A stretch of 64,000 nt of DNA from JBMNKL01 sp050952225 (GCA_050952225.1 JBMNKL010000003.1:434001-498000); one strand, 5' to 3'. Numbered from the stretch's first letter, positions 29,225-38,470 are shown. Notes: a model not told the origin generated them from the sequence alone. Made by a program: numbers and translations.

Positions 29225-29281
29225 TTGACAATAATAAAATAAAGTGCTAATCTTATTTTGATACCCGAGTAGTTTACTGGG
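29225..29281 (+). promoter_or_regulatory. Promoter and candidate IscR/Rrf2 operator of the isc operon
   Basis: TTGACA 29225-29230 and TAATCT 29248-29253 are spaced by 17 bases. Just downstream, CCCGAGTAGTTTACTGGG (29264-29281) is an inverted repeat (CCC-AGTA/TACT-GGG, offset by one base) resembling Rrf2-family sites. It overlaps the expected transcription start, so iscR may repress its own operon. Confidence 0.6.
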
Positions 29282-29311
29282 ATTTCATGAATGGAATTGC
29301 GGAGGCAGCGA

Positions 29312-29752
29312 ATGAAGCTTTCAACAAGAGGCAGGTATGGCTTGAAGGCGGTTATTGATCTTGCCGCCAACAGCGGGGAAGGAAATGTTGTATTGAAAAG
29401 CATAGCAGAAAGACAAGGGATATCCGAAAGTTACCTTGAGCAGCTGTTTGCCGCATTGAAAAAAGCGAAGATTATTAAAAGTGAACGAGGTTCACAGGGC
29501 GGTTATTCCCTTGCGCATGACCCGGAAAACATTACCGTGGGCGATATATTAAGGGCGCTTGAAGGTTCGCTGGCTCCGACGGACTGCGTCACTGACAATT
29601 CCAATACGCGTCACTGCGGAAACCAGGACTTGTGCGTATCCAGGAGCGTATGGGAAAGAATCAGGGACGGCATTAATAACGTTGTGGACAATATTACGCT
29701 TAAGGAGCTTGTGGAAGACTACAATAGAAACATGGAGTTTAGAAAACAATAA
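29312..29752 (+). CDS. iscR: Rrf2-family iron-sulfur cluster regulator IscR
   Basis: This 146-residue regulator has the Rrf2 winged helix (residues 1-65; SESYLEQLFAALKKAKIIKS). Three cysteines, DC...HCGNQDLC (about 98-115), are spaced to bind a [2Fe-2S] cluster. ATG 29312 follows GGAGGCAGCG, while upstream in-frame starts lack a site. It heads iscS-iscU-mnmA and probably senses cluster status to set their expression. Confidence 0.9.
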   Translation: MKLSTRGRYGLKAVIDLAANSGEGNVVLKSIAERQGISESYLEQLFAALKKAKIIKSERGSQGGYSLAHDPENITVGDILRALEGSLAPTDCVTDNSNTRHCGNQDLCVSRSVWERIRDGINNVVDNITLKELVEDYNRNMEFRKQ

Positions 29753-29816
29753 AAAAGGGGAAAGATTAATGGATGCGTATTTTACTTTTTAAATTCATAC
29801 AAAGGAGTATAAATTT

Positions 29817-31004
29817 ATGAGCGACAAAACCATATACTTTGATCATGCTGCAACCACACCGGTCAGGAAAGAAGTATTGGAAGCAATGCTGCCATATTTC
29901 AGACAAAAATTCGGGAACCCTTCATCGATATATTCCATTGGCAGGGAAAGCAAGAAAGCGATAGAGGAGGCCAGGGAGACCATATCGGGTATAATCGGCG
30001 CCGAACCCAGGGAAATTTTCTTTACAGGTTCCGGCACGGAAGCCGACAATTGGGCGATAAAGGGAGTTGCTTATGCCAACAGGCAAAAAGGCAGGCATAT
30101 AATTACCACCGCCATCGAACATCATGCGGTGCTGCACGCGTGCCAGTACCTTGAAAATGATGGTTTTGAAGTAACATACCTGCCGGTGGACCAGGACGGC
30201 CTGGTAACCGCCGAACAGGTAAGAGCCGCTATCAGGCCGGATACAATCCTGGTCAGCATAATGTTTGCCAACAACGAAATCGGAACAATCCAGCCGATTG
30301 CCGAGATTGGCAAGGTTACAAGGGAAAAAGGCGTATATTTCCATACAGACGCGGTGCAGGCAATGGGAAACGTGAATATTAACGTTTCTGAAATGAATAT
30401 TGACATGCTTTCAATGTCGGCTCACAAGTTTTACGGCCCGAAAGGAGTTGGAGCGCTTTACATCAATAAAGGCGTAAAGATAACATCTTTTATTCACGGA
30501 GGAGCCCAGGAAAGGGGAAGGAGGGCAAGTACCGAAAACGTTGCGGCCATTGTCGGAATGGCAAAAGCGCTGGAGATAGCCGCTGCAAGAATGGAGCAGC
30601 ATAATAAAAAACTTATGGCCTTAAGGGACAGGACGATAAAAGAAATACAGGAAAAAATCCCGTTTGTGAGGCTGAACGGGCACAGGGAAAAAAGGCTGCC
30701 GGGAAATGTTAACTTTACTTTCGAATTTATAGAAGGAGAATCGCTCCTGTTGATGCTCGACATGAAGGGTATCGCGGCATCAAGCGGATCGGCCTGCACT
30801 TCAGGCTCCCTGGACCCGTCCCATGTATTGCTTGCCATAGGGCTGCCGCATGAATTAGCCCATGGCTCACTTAGAATCACGTTCGGCGAGGAAAATTCCG
30901 ATGAAGATGTGGATTACCTGCTTGACGTGCTGCCTCCAATAGTGCAGCGTTTAAGAGAAATGTCGCCGCTTTACGAAGCGTATTGCAAGGAAGCAGGACA
31001 ATAA
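29817..31004 (+). CDS. iscS: Cysteine desulfurase IscS/NifS
   Basis: This PLP enzyme provides sulfur for iron-sulfur clusters and tRNA thiolation. Its 395 residues match the family. The PLP Lys is in SAHKFYGPKG, and the catalytic Cys in SSGSACTSGSLDPSH. AAAGGAG 29801-29807 precedes ATG 29817. It lies between iscR and iscU, with mnmA as the last gene, so it can feed both routes. Confidence 0.95.
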   Translation: MSDKTIYFDHAATTPVRKEVLEAMLPYFRQKFGNPSSIYSIGRESKKAIEEARETISGIIGAEPREIFFTGSGTEADNWAIKGVAYANRQKGRHIITTAIEHHAVLHACQYLENDGFEVTYLPVDQDGLVTAEQVRAAIRPDTILVSIMFANNEIGTIQPIAEIGKVTREKGVYFHTDAVQAMGNVNINVSEMNIDMLSMSAHKFYGPKGVGALYINKGVKITSFIHGGAQERGRRASTENVAAIVGMAKALEIAAARMEQHNKKLMALRDRTIKEIQEKIPFVRLNGHREKRLPGNVNFTFEFIEGESLLLMLDMKGIAASSGSACTSGSLDPSHVLLAIGLPHELAHGSLRITFGEENSDEDVDYLLDVLPPIVQRLREMSPLYEAYCKEAGQ

Positions 31005-31089
31005 TTCCAGGTGTATTCCTGGTTTTTAAAGTATTTTCAGGCAGAGATTAATACCGGGCAGACTCAAGCCCATGAAAGAAGGAATGTAA

Positions 31090-31542
31090 ATGTACAGCGA
31101 AAAGGTAATGGATCATTTCACAAATCCCAGGAATGTAGGGGAAATACCGGATGCCGATGGTATCGGCCAGGTAGGTAATCCCAAATGCGGGGATATAATG
31201 AAAATGTACCTTAAAATTGAAAACGATATAATCGTTGACGCAAAATTCAAGACCTTCGGCTGTGGCGCGGCAGTAGCGACAAGCAGCATGGCAACCGAGC
31301 TGGTAAAAGGAAAAACAGTGCAGGAGGCATTAAAAATCACCAATAAGGCTGTTGCTGAAGCACTGGATGGATTGCCGCCGCTCAAGATGCATTGTTCAAA
31401 CCTTGCCGAAGAAGCAATCAGGTCTGCGATTCAGGATTACCTGCAAAAAAAGGGCGTAATCAGTGATATCGAAATCGACGTTTGTGAAGGATGCTGCGGA
31501 AAATGCGAAGAAACACGCCTTGATACTGACAAACAAGAATAG
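31090..31542 (+). CDS. iscU: Iron-sulfur scaffold IscU/NifU N-type with extra C-terminal cysteines
   Basis: The 150-residue scaffold protein has the three ligand cysteines PKCGD, FGCGA and MHCSN, the first in the usual NPKCGD context. After the standard domain (about 1-125) the tail carries CEGCCGKC (about 137-144), four more cysteines not needed by canonical IscU. The assembled cluster would come from IscS upstream. mnmA starts eight bases downstream. Confidence 0.92.
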   Translation: MYSEKVMDHFTNPRNVGEIPDADGIGQVGNPKCGDIMKMYLKIENDIIVDAKFKTFGCGAAVATSSMATELVKGKTVQEALKITNKAVAEALDGLPPLKMHCSNLAEEAIRSAIQDYLQKKGVISDIEIDVCEGCCGKCEETRLDTDKQE

Positions 31543-31549
31543 GTGAGCT

Positions 31550-32629
31550 ATGTCAAAAGGAAATGTAATGCTTGGAATGAGCGGAGGGGTGGACAGTTCC
31601 GTCGCCGCCGCGGTTTTACTGGAGCAGGGTTATAACGTCATAGGTGTCACCATGCAGATATGGCCTGACGCGGATGACGAGAGAAAACTTGCCGATGGAG
31701 GCTGCTGCTCACTGTCGGCGGTTTATGATGCCGGGAAAGTGGCAGATAAGCTTGGCATACGCTATTACGTATTGAATTTTAAAGATGCATTCCAGGAAAA
31801 GGTTATAGATTATTTCAAGAATGAATACCTGAAGGGGAGAACACCAAATCCCTGTATTGCCTGTAACCGTTTCGTCAAGTTTGAGGCGCTTCTTAAAAAA
31901 GCCGTATCAATGGGGATGGACTACATCGCAACGGGCCATTATGCCCGTATTGTTTATGATGACAATACCGGAAGGTACTTGTTGAAGAAATCGGCTTCCG
32001 ACACAAAAGACCAGACATATGTCCTTTACACTATGACCCAGGAGCAGCTCTCAAGGACGCTTTTTCCGATTGGAGACCTTACTAAGGACAAGGTCAGGGA
32101 AATCGCGCTTGGACTTGACCTTCCGGTGGCACATAAACCCGACAGCCAGGAGATATGCTTTATTGACAACAATGATTACGGCCGCTATATAAATGAAAAC
32201 ACGGATGTTGAAATCAAACCCGGTTATTTTGTTGACCGTGCAGGTAATATACTTGGTATGCACAAAGGCATCATCCACTACACGATAGGGCAGAGAAAGG
32301 GACTTGGCATTTCATTGGGCAAGCGGACGTATGTTGTGGCCATAAACCCCAAAGATAACACCGTTGTGCTGGGAGACGACGATGACGTGTATTCCGGGCA
32401 TTTGACGGCATCCGACCTGAATTTCATCTCAATACCGGAACTAAAAGATGAAATGCGGGTAACGGCAAAAATCAGGTATTCTGCGAAAGAGGCAGCCGCA
32501 CTGATAAGTCCGCTGGACGAAGGCAGAGTAAGCGTTATTTTTGATGAACCGCAGCGCGCCGTTACACCAGGCCAATCAGTGGTTTTTTACGATGGCGATA
32601 CGGTCGTTGGCGGTGGTATTATCGACTGA
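31550..32629 (+). CDS. mnmA: tRNA-specific 2-thiouridylase MnmA
   Basis: MnmA makes 2-thiouridine at wobble U34 of Lys, Glu and Gln tRNAs. The 359-residue protein has the PP-loop MSGGVDSS (about 10-17), the catalytic cysteine pair in NPCIACN and SQEICF, and the GHYAR motif. It is the last gene of the iscR operon and presumably takes sulfur from the IscS encoded beside it, as in many Firmicutes. Confidence 0.96.
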   Translation: MSKGNVMLGMSGGVDSSVAAAVLLEQGYNVIGVTMQIWPDADDERKLADGGCCSLSAVYDAGKVADKLGIRYYVLNFKDAFQEKVIDYFKNEYLKGRTPNPCIACNRFVKFEALLKKAVSMGMDYIATGHYARIVYDDNTGRYLLKKSASDTKDQTYVLYTMTQEQLSRTLFPIGDLTKDKVREIALGLDLPVAHKPDSQEICFIDNNDYGRYINENTDVEIKPGYFVDRAGNILGMHKGIIHYTIGQRKGLGISLGKRTYVVAINPKDNTVVLGDDDDVYSGHLTASDLNFISIPELKDEMRVTAKIRYSAKEAAALISPLDEGRVSVIFDEPQRAVTPGQSVVFYDGDTVVGGGIID

Positions 32630-32661
32630 CGGATTTAAGCCCAAAACATGCAGCACCTTTA

Positions 32662-33453
32662 CTATAGCTTGTCAAACACAGGTTTTCTTTTCTCAAAGTG
32701 CACAGTATATTTAAACCCTGCCTCCCGGATCATATCGGCATAATACCCGAACCCTGAGGCGATATACCCGACGCTGTGGGCATCAGATCCGAGGCAGATA
32801 AGTTCTCCGCCCAATTGCCGGTAACGCTTTAGTATTTCAATGTCAAACTCGGCATCGGCGGGTGAATCAGCGTATGCCCTCGTATTTAGCTCAAATCCGC
32901 GCCCTTGCAGAATAAGTTCTTTCATAATTTCATCCAGTATTTCATAATGGTCAGCATATCTTAACGTCCTGTCAGCATAACTGGCACGCCTTATTATGAA
33001 ATCGAAATGTCCAGCCATATCAAAAGATTTAAAATTTTTCACCATAAACAGAATCTTTTCCAGGTAAGCACCATATGCCTTGTTTTTGTCCTTATTGTAA
33101 TATTCCTTGTCAACGTAAGGGTCGATGCCGTCGATAACGTGAATGGACGCAAGCACATAATCAAAATCATAACCGTTGACGATGTCAAGTGTTTCATCAA
33201 GCACATGCGGTTGTATACCGACTTCTATGCCCTTAAGAACCTTTAAACGGTCTTTATACTTGTCCTGTATCAGGGAGATCTCGGAAATATACTGTCCAAA
33301 ATCGATTAAAGGCCATCCGCCCGGAAAGTCAATATCAAGGTGGTCGGTAAAGACAATGCCGTCAAGGCCTGATTTTATAGCAGCTTCGCAAGCGCAATAA
33401 GCATTAAGCGTGCTGTCTGGAGAAAACTCGCTGTGAACATGGCAATCAAACAT
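32662..33453 (-). CDS. PHP-domain phosphatase, histidinol-phosphatase (HisJ) family
   Basis: The 263-residue protein has the PHP metal-binding motifs: FDCHVHSEFSPDS (HxH), TDHLD, GIEVG, a conserved SIHVIDG and GSDAH. These fit HisJ, which releases phosphate from histidinol phosphate, though other PHP phosphatases look alike. The start at 33453 (MFDCHVH) is chosen because AGGAGG lies just upstream. No other histidine genes are nearby. It converges with mnmA. Confidence 0.78.
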   Translation of the reverse strand: MFDCHVHSEFSPDSTLNAYCACEAAIKSGLDGIVFTDHLDIDFPGGWPLIDFGQYISEISLIQDKYKDRLKVLKGIEVGIQPHVLDETLDIVNGYDFDYVLASIHVIDGIDPYVDKEYYNKDKNKAYGAYLEKILFMVKNFKSFDMAGHFDFIIRRASYADRTLRYADHYEILDEIMKELILQGRGFELNTRAYADSPADAEFDIEILKRYRQLGGELICLGSDAHSVGYIASGFGYYADMIREAGFKYTVHFEKRKPVFDKL

Positions 33454-33521
33454 AGATGAACCTCCTAACCAGTATAATATAACATTGTCACTAATATAAA
33501 TCAATCTATTCAGAAGTCATA

Positions 33522-33560
33522 AACAAAAAACAAAAGCCAGAAGCAAAAAACAAAAGCCAG
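33522..33560. repeat. Short tandem repeat in the gap between the PHP and aminopeptidase genes
   Basis: AACAAAAAACAAAAGCCAG is repeated with one change as AGCAAAAAACAAAAGCCAG, followed by a degraded third start (ACACAAAAC). It lies in the 326-base gap 33454-33779. The unit is direct and contiguous, so it is not CRISPR-like. Confidence 0.6.
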
Positions 33561-33688
33561 ACACAAAACTCCGGAATCTCATTATTACAACAACAGCTAT
33601 CTTCTCAGTATTTGCAATGAATTCACTCTCTGTGTCTCCCCGGTATGGTTTTGGAGCTGCCGGGCTGTTAAGAAAATGGGAATTGGTA

Positions 33689-33722
33689 TATAATATAAAA
33701 GTCCGCTGGTTTATCCAGCGGA
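33689..33722 (+). promoter_or_regulatory. Candidate -10 and 5'-leader hairpin before the aminopeptidase
   Basis: TATAAT at 33689-33694 lacks a good -35. A perfect 8-bp hairpin (TCCGCTGG/CCAGCGGA, 33702-33722) starts about where RNA would begin. It has no U-tail on this strand, so it may stabilise the leader rather than terminate. Confidence 0.35.
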
Positions 33723-33779
33723 AAAAATATTCGCAAAATAAGGTAAATATTTAGCAAACAATAAATGGAGGCTGGAACT

Positions 33780-35214
33780 ATGAACGAAACTAAAACAAAA
33801 GGTCAGGAACTGCAGGAGAAATTATTCTATAAACCCAAAAATGCATGGGAAAAGGCAACAGAAGAAGATATAAAAAAATCCTATGATTTTTGCGAAGATT
33901 ATAAAAAATTTTTAGACAGTTCGAAAACAGAGAGGGAATTTATTGCAAACGCTGAGAAGATGGCTGTTGAGGCTGGTTTTGTCAACATTGACGATGTTAT
34001 AGACAAGAAGGCCATGCTAAAGCCCGGTTCAAAGGTTTATTGTACCAACAGGGAAAAGGCCGCCATCATGGCAGTGATCGGAAAATCGCCTCTTGAAAAC
34101 GGAGTTAATATCATAGGCTCGCATGTTGATGCGCCCAGGATAGACTTAAAACCGAATCCGTTATATGAAGATGCCGGACTGGCAATGTTTAAAACCCATT
34201 ATTACGGTGGGTTGAAGAAATACCAGTGGCTTGCGATACCACTTGCCATACATGGACTGGTGGTAAAGGGTGACGGGACAAAGGTGGAAATCAGGATAGG
34301 TGAGGAAGAAGACGATCCTGTTTTCACCATAACTGATTTGCTGCCACACCTTGCAAGGGAGCAAATGCAGAAAAAAATGAGCGAAGCCGTTACCGGCGAA
34401 GGTTTGAACCTGTTGCTTGGCTCCATGCCGTATAATGACGAGAAAGTGAAGGAAAAGGTAAAGCTTAATATTCTTGATATCCTAAACAAGAGATACGGAA
34501 TAGTGGAGGAAGACTTCCAGTCGGCCGAGATTGAAATCGTGCCTGCTAATAAAGCCAGGGACATCGGTTTGGACAGGAGCATGGTCGGTGGCTACGGGCA
34601 GGATGACAGGGTATGCGCATACCCTTCGCTCAGGTCCATCATCGACATCGGCATCCCGGAAAGAACGGCGGTATGCCTGTTTACCGATAAAGAGGAAATT
34701 GGCAGTGCCGGGAATACCGGGGCAAAGTCCAGCTTCCTGCAAAATTTCTTAGCGAACCTGTTGGCTTTGACTGATCCGGATTATAACGACCTAAAGCTCC
34801 GCAGATGCCTGGACAGGTCCAAAATGCTCTCCGCGGATGTAAACGCGGCGGTTGATCCCAACTACGAAAATGTATATGAAAAAAGAAATGCCACATACCT
34901 TGGGCGTGGTATCGTGCTGCAGAAATACACCGGCTCCAGGGGAAAGTATGATGCGAGCGATGCCAACGCGGAATTTGTAGGTGAAATCCGTAAACTTTTC
35001 AATGATAACAATATAATTTGGCAGACAGGTGAGCTGGGCAAAGTTGACGAAGGTGGGGGAGGGACGATAGCCCAATACGCTGGCCAACCTTGGAATCGAC
35101 GTAATTGATTGCGGGGTTCCGGTTTTATCAATGCACTCGCCATTTGAAATTACAAGCAAAATAGATATATACACCTTATATAACGCATACAAGGTGTTTT
35201 ACGGGCTGAAATAG
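33780..35214 (+). CDS. M18-family aminopeptidase, one frame break near the C-terminus
   Basis: This zinc aminopeptidase of the M18 (aspartyl aminopeptidase) family has GSHVDAPR (metal His/Asp), GGYGQDDR, FTDKEEIGS with the catalytic Glu, and near the end VLSMHSPFE with the last metal His. ATG 33780 follows GGAGG 33766-33770. An extra base near 35081 throws the frame to an early stop at 35108; the correct frame continues GGTIAQYLANLGIDVIDCG to TAG 35214. Joined length is about 478 residues. It is cytosolic; no signal is seen. Confidence 0.9.
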
Positions 35215-35231
35215 AAATAAACCAAGTATTT

Positions 35232-36347
35232 TTACGGATCATCGCCGGAGCCTGTTATCGATGTCTCCGCGTTTGAAGGATTGGTCTTGGGCGCCGCGCC
35301 ATTCTTGCCGGCGCCTTTTTGGGTGCCGGTATTACTTTTCGAGATTTTTTTCGTACCGGACGTGCTTGTTTTACCGTCCTTTCCTTTATTGGAATCAGAA
35401 ATGCTTTCGGTTGCAGACAGGCTGCTGCTGAAATTATCAGCTATGATCTGCCTCGTTTTTTTGACATCGCAAATGAAATAATAAGGAGAAACATCGTATG
35501 TCGTTCCCGGCATTTGAATGAAGTTAACCTTGTCTATGCTAAACTTGTTTATATATCCTGAAAGCTTAATTATTTCATTCAGGCTGAAGTTGGTTTCAAT
35601 GTTGTCAAAGACTTCATTGATTATGCTTGTCAGCTTCGGGAAGTATTTGAGATTTAGTTTTTGCCTGATTAATTCCCGTATGAAGGCCTGCTGTGCTTCA
35701 ATCCTTTTTAAATCGCTCCCGTCATAATATTTCCTGATTTCCTTGTTCCATTTGTTTGGCTTTCGGAATCTGACGTACTGTTCAGCTTTAGCCCCGTTCA
35801 ATACCTGGTGTCCTTTTTTCAAATGTATGTGAAGGTTCTGGGTAGGATCATCATAGTCCATATCGACAGGAATGTAATATTCCACGCCTCCCAGCAGGTC
35901 GATTATATTCCTGAATGCCGCAGTGTCTACGAAAACGTAGTACTTAATATTTACGTCCAGGAACTCCGAAACGGTTTTAATGGCCAGATCGATTCCTCCA
36001 TGAGGGAAAGCATAATTTATTTTCCTTTCGGTTTTTCCTATCGTAACCTTTGTATCCCGTGGAATTGACATAATATTAATATTCATGGTTTCAGGATTAA
36101 AATTCGCCAGCATCATGGTATCGGAGTTCTTGTTAACTTTGTCACCGCCAAGCAACAAAACATTAAACGGCTCGTTGCTTTTTACGAAAGGCTGAAGTAT
36201 TTCGTTCAGCGGGCTGTCGAAGGAAGCGAAGGCGCTTTCAAAACTTGTGAGATTGGTATTTACATAATATACAATGCCAATACCAGAGCAAAATAATACA
36301 ACGGTTATTATTAAGGTTAAAATAAAGCAAAATTTACGTAAATTCAT
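35232..36347 (-). CDS. LytR-CpsA-Psr (LCP) family protein
   Basis: LCP proteins attach secondary wall polymers to peptidoglycan from outside the membrane. The 371-residue protein has one N-terminal membrane helix (about 7-29). The LCP domain (about 60-300) has LLLGGDK, SDTMMLANF and NIMSIPRDTKV, plus the Arg-rich RFRKPNK stretch. The tail (about 315-371) is Ser/Thr/Gly/Lys-rich and low in complexity. It could fit with the SLH surface proteins of the same organism, since SLH binds wall polymer (inference). Confidence 0.93.
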   Translation of the reverse strand: MNLRKFCFILTLIITVVLFCSGIGIVYYVNTNLTSFESAFASFDSPLNEILQPFVKSNEPFNVLLLGGDKVNKNSDTMMLANFNPETMNINIMSIPRDTKVTIGKTERKINYAFPHGGIDLAIKTVSEFLDVNIKYYVFVDTAAFRNIIDLLGGVEYYIPVDMDYDDPTQNLHIHLKKGHQVLNGAKAEQYVRFRKPNKWNKEIRKYYDGSDLKRIEAQQAFIRELIRQKLNLKYFPKLTSIINEVFDNIETNFSLNEIIKLSGYINKFSIDKVNFIQMPGTTYDVSPYYFICDVKKTRQIIADNFSSSLSATESISDSNKGKDGKTSTSGTKKISKSNTGTQKGAGKNGAAPKTNPSNAETSITGSGDDP

Positions 36348-36391
36348 CTATAACGACCTCATTATTTACATTTTTAGCACCTCTTTTAGAC

Positions 36392-37399
36392 CTATATGAC
36401 GCCGGTATTGTTCCTTTCTTCCTGACTGTTTTCTTTGTTAAAGTCTGCAAGCGGATTGCTTTCGACCGCATTCCTGAGTTGCGCGGCGTCCAGGTGAGTG
36501 TAAATTTGCGTGGTTGAAATGCTTACATGACCAAGCAGTTCCTGGAGGGACCTTATATCCACATTGCCGTATTTATACATCAGCGTGGCGGCAGTGTGGC
36601 GCAGCTTGTGCGTAGAATAGCGCTCAGGGTCAAGGCCTGCGGACTTGATGTATTTTTTCACGATTTTTTGGACCGATTCCTTGCTGATACGCTGCTTGCG
36701 CTTGCTTAAAAAAAGCGCATTCCGGTCCTTAACGCCATCCCTGGGGCGGACTTTCATGTATGCTTCCAAGGCCTTTATACAGGCGTTGTTCAGAGGTATG
36801 CTTCGCTCTTTTCCGCCTTTTCCGATAACAGTCATTACATTTCCCTTGATGTTATTCAGGTTTATTCCGACCAATTCCGACAATCGCAAGCCGCAATTCA
36901 AAAATAAGGTAATTATTGCATAATCGCGTTCGGAAAATTCTCCTTCTACGGAATTTAAAAGCTGCCTGCTTTCATCTATGTTCAAATATCTTGGCAATCT
37001 CTTGAGTATTTTCGGGGATTCCAGCTCCTGTGCCGGATTTGTATCAAGCAATTTTGCCTTTAAAGTAAGATATTTAAAAAAGGATTTCAATGACGCGACT
37101 TTTCTGGCACGGGCATAAGAGGAATTATCGCGGTTGTTGCTTACATATGCCATAAAAGCGTACAGATCGCTTAATGTAATCGATTTTATGAAGGATACAT
37201 CGATATCGGCAATACTAATTTTATCAAAGTCCATATTTTTATCCACGGTATTTTTATAAACCTTCATGAACCTCAAAAAGAGTCTGAGGTCGTAAAAATA
37301 GACTTTTATGGTATTGGGAGATTTTCCTTTAATGGTTTGCATGTAATTTAAATAGTCTCTTAATACGGGTGGCATTTCATAATTCGTAATGTTTTTCAT
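36392..37399 (-). CDS. xerC: Tyrosine recombinase, XerC/XerD-like
   Basis: The 335-residue protein has an N-terminal SAM-like core-binding domain (about 8-130) and the tyrosine recombinase catalytic domain. The catalytic residues are Arg in CGLRLSEL, Lys in GKGGKER, HKLRH (His, Arg), His in LLGHVS and the nucleophile Tyr in TQIYTHL. AGGAAA precedes ATG 37399. No phage genes, tRNA target or attachment repeats were seen around it, so a chromosome-dimer-resolving or housekeeping role is likelier than a phage integrase. Confidence 0.88.
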   Translation of the reverse strand: MKNITNYEMPPVLRDYLNYMQTIKGKSPNTIKVYFYDLRLFLRFMKVYKNTVDKNMDFDKISIADIDVSFIKSITLSDLYAFMAYVSNNRDNSSYARARKVASLKSFFKYLTLKAKLLDTNPAQELESPKILKRLPRYLNIDESRQLLNSVEGEFSERDYAIITLFLNCGLRLSELVGINLNNIKGNVMTVIGKGGKERSIPLNNACIKALEAYMKVRPRDGVKDRNALFLSKRKQRISKESVQKIVKKYIKSAGLDPERYSTHKLRHTAATLMYKYGNVDIRSLQELLGHVSISTTQIYTHLDAAQLRNAVESNPLADFNKENSQEERNNTGVI

Positions 37400-37498
37400 T
37401 TGTAGTTTTCCTCACGTTCATATTGTATCGTAAGACAAATTAAAATACTTATTTAAATAATATACTAACTGGCGCTTTTTTTCAATCTTTAACCTCCT

Positions 37499-37534
37499 CC
37501 CAATTACGCGAAATTTATATTTCGTGTAATTGGG
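37499..37534. repeat. Near-perfect 36-bp palindrome upstream of the recombinase gene
   Basis: Arms of 16 bases, CCCAATTACGCGAAAT and ATTTCGTGTAATTGGG, flank a TTAT centre with one mismatch. It lies about 100 bases before the start of the recombinase gene and after the end of the GntR gene. Neither strand has a clear U-run after it, so it is not an obvious terminator. It could be an operator or a recombination site. Confidence 0.6.
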
Positions 37535-37594
37535 ATTCAAAAAAATACCCTCTTCCCTTTTCAAAACAATTACATTTACATCATCGATTTGGGA

Positions 37595-38335
37595 TTACTT
37601 ACTGTTTTCGAATATCAGCCTGCATTTATCGGCGCGATATTTCGCTATGACAAACTCGACAACCTGGCCGATTTTTGAATAGAGAGTATTCTCGACCTTT
37701 ATCAGCGGGTGCCCGGGTTGAACCTTGAGATACTGTGCTTCGGACTGTTCCGTATATACTATTTCCAGCGTGCTCGTGGTCCTGACTGGCAAAAGCGGAT
37801 ATTTCCCTCTCAAGATATCGTAGGACGGTTTCTTGTCCCTAATATCATCAATTATTTCAGGAAACAAAAAAAGAGGAATATATGAAACGTTATAAGATAA
37901 TACTCTGTCCTTTTCCATTACCGAGTATTTGATTTCCGCGTATTCATTTCTCTGGGACTGGCTATACCCTTCAAAGTGTTTTTCCAGCATCGCGAGCTCA
38001 TTCTGTTTGATGCGGCGTATTGATATAATATTGTGCTGACCGGGATTCTGGCTATCCAGGATGGAATCGGTAAAACCGGTATAATCCCTGATATCTATTT
38101 TTGATTTTCTCCTGGCAACAAAAGTGCCCTTCCCCTTTTCCTTATATAAATACCCATTGCTGGTCAACTCGTTGATAGCTTGCCTTACGGTGGGCCTGCT
38201 GATGTTATACTGCTCGCAAAGTTCTTGTTCTGACGGGATCTTGGCATCCTGCTGATATTCTCCGGATGCTATTTTATCTAGAATTATCTGTTTTAACTGG
38301 GAATATAAAGGTATGTTGCTGTACTTGTTTATCAT
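37595..38335 (-). CDS. GntR-family (HutC subfamily) transcriptional regulator
   Basis: The 246-residue protein has an N-terminal winged helix (about 5-70; SEQELCEQYNISRPTVRQAI) and a C-terminal UTRA ligand domain (about 90-240). ATG 38335 is chosen because GAGGAG precedes it and the protein then begins MINKYSNIPLYSQLKQ, the standard HutC N-terminus. The aminotransferase upstream on the same strand ends with its own terminator. Ligand and targets are unknown. Confidence 0.9.
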   Translation of the reverse strand: MINKYSNIPLYSQLKQIILDKIASGEYQQDAKIPSEQELCEQYNISRPTVRQAINELTSNGYLYKEKGKGTFVARRKSKIDIRDYTGFTDSILDSQNPGQHNIISIRRIKQNELAMLEKHFEGYSQSQRNEYAEIKYSVMEKDRVLSYNVSYIPLFLFPEIIDDIRDKKPSYDILRGKYPLLPVRTTSTLEIVYTEQSEAQYLKVQPGHPLIKVENTLYSKIGQVVEFVIAKYRADKCRLIFENSK

Positions 38336-38442
38336 TTTTTTCTCCTCTTTTTCGTAAACATAGCAGCACATAATTACATCATTACTAATTTTATATGATT
38401 TAACCACGTAAATCAATACCCATACGGGTAATATTTCGGATA

Positions 38443-38470
38443 AATAAAAAACCGGATCCTGAGAATCCGG
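38443..38470 (-). terminator. Terminator after the aminotransferase gene
   Basis: On the minus strand CCGGATT-CTCAGG-ATCCGG is followed by TTTTTTATTT. It begins 29 bases past the stop codon at 38499 and separates the aminotransferase from gntR. Confidence 0.85.

Noticed and set aside
33522..33560. Possible CRISPR array
   Set aside because: Only two contiguous A-rich units with no spacers; no cas genes anywhere in the window.
33702..33722. Rho-independent terminator
   Set aside because: The stem is perfect but lacks a U-run on the plus strand, and no minus-strand gene ends there; a 5'-leader hairpin fits better.
36392..37399. Phage or island integrase
   Set aside because: No phage genes, no tRNA target and no attachment repeats; flanking genes are ordinary. 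The two tRNAs are 17 kb away.
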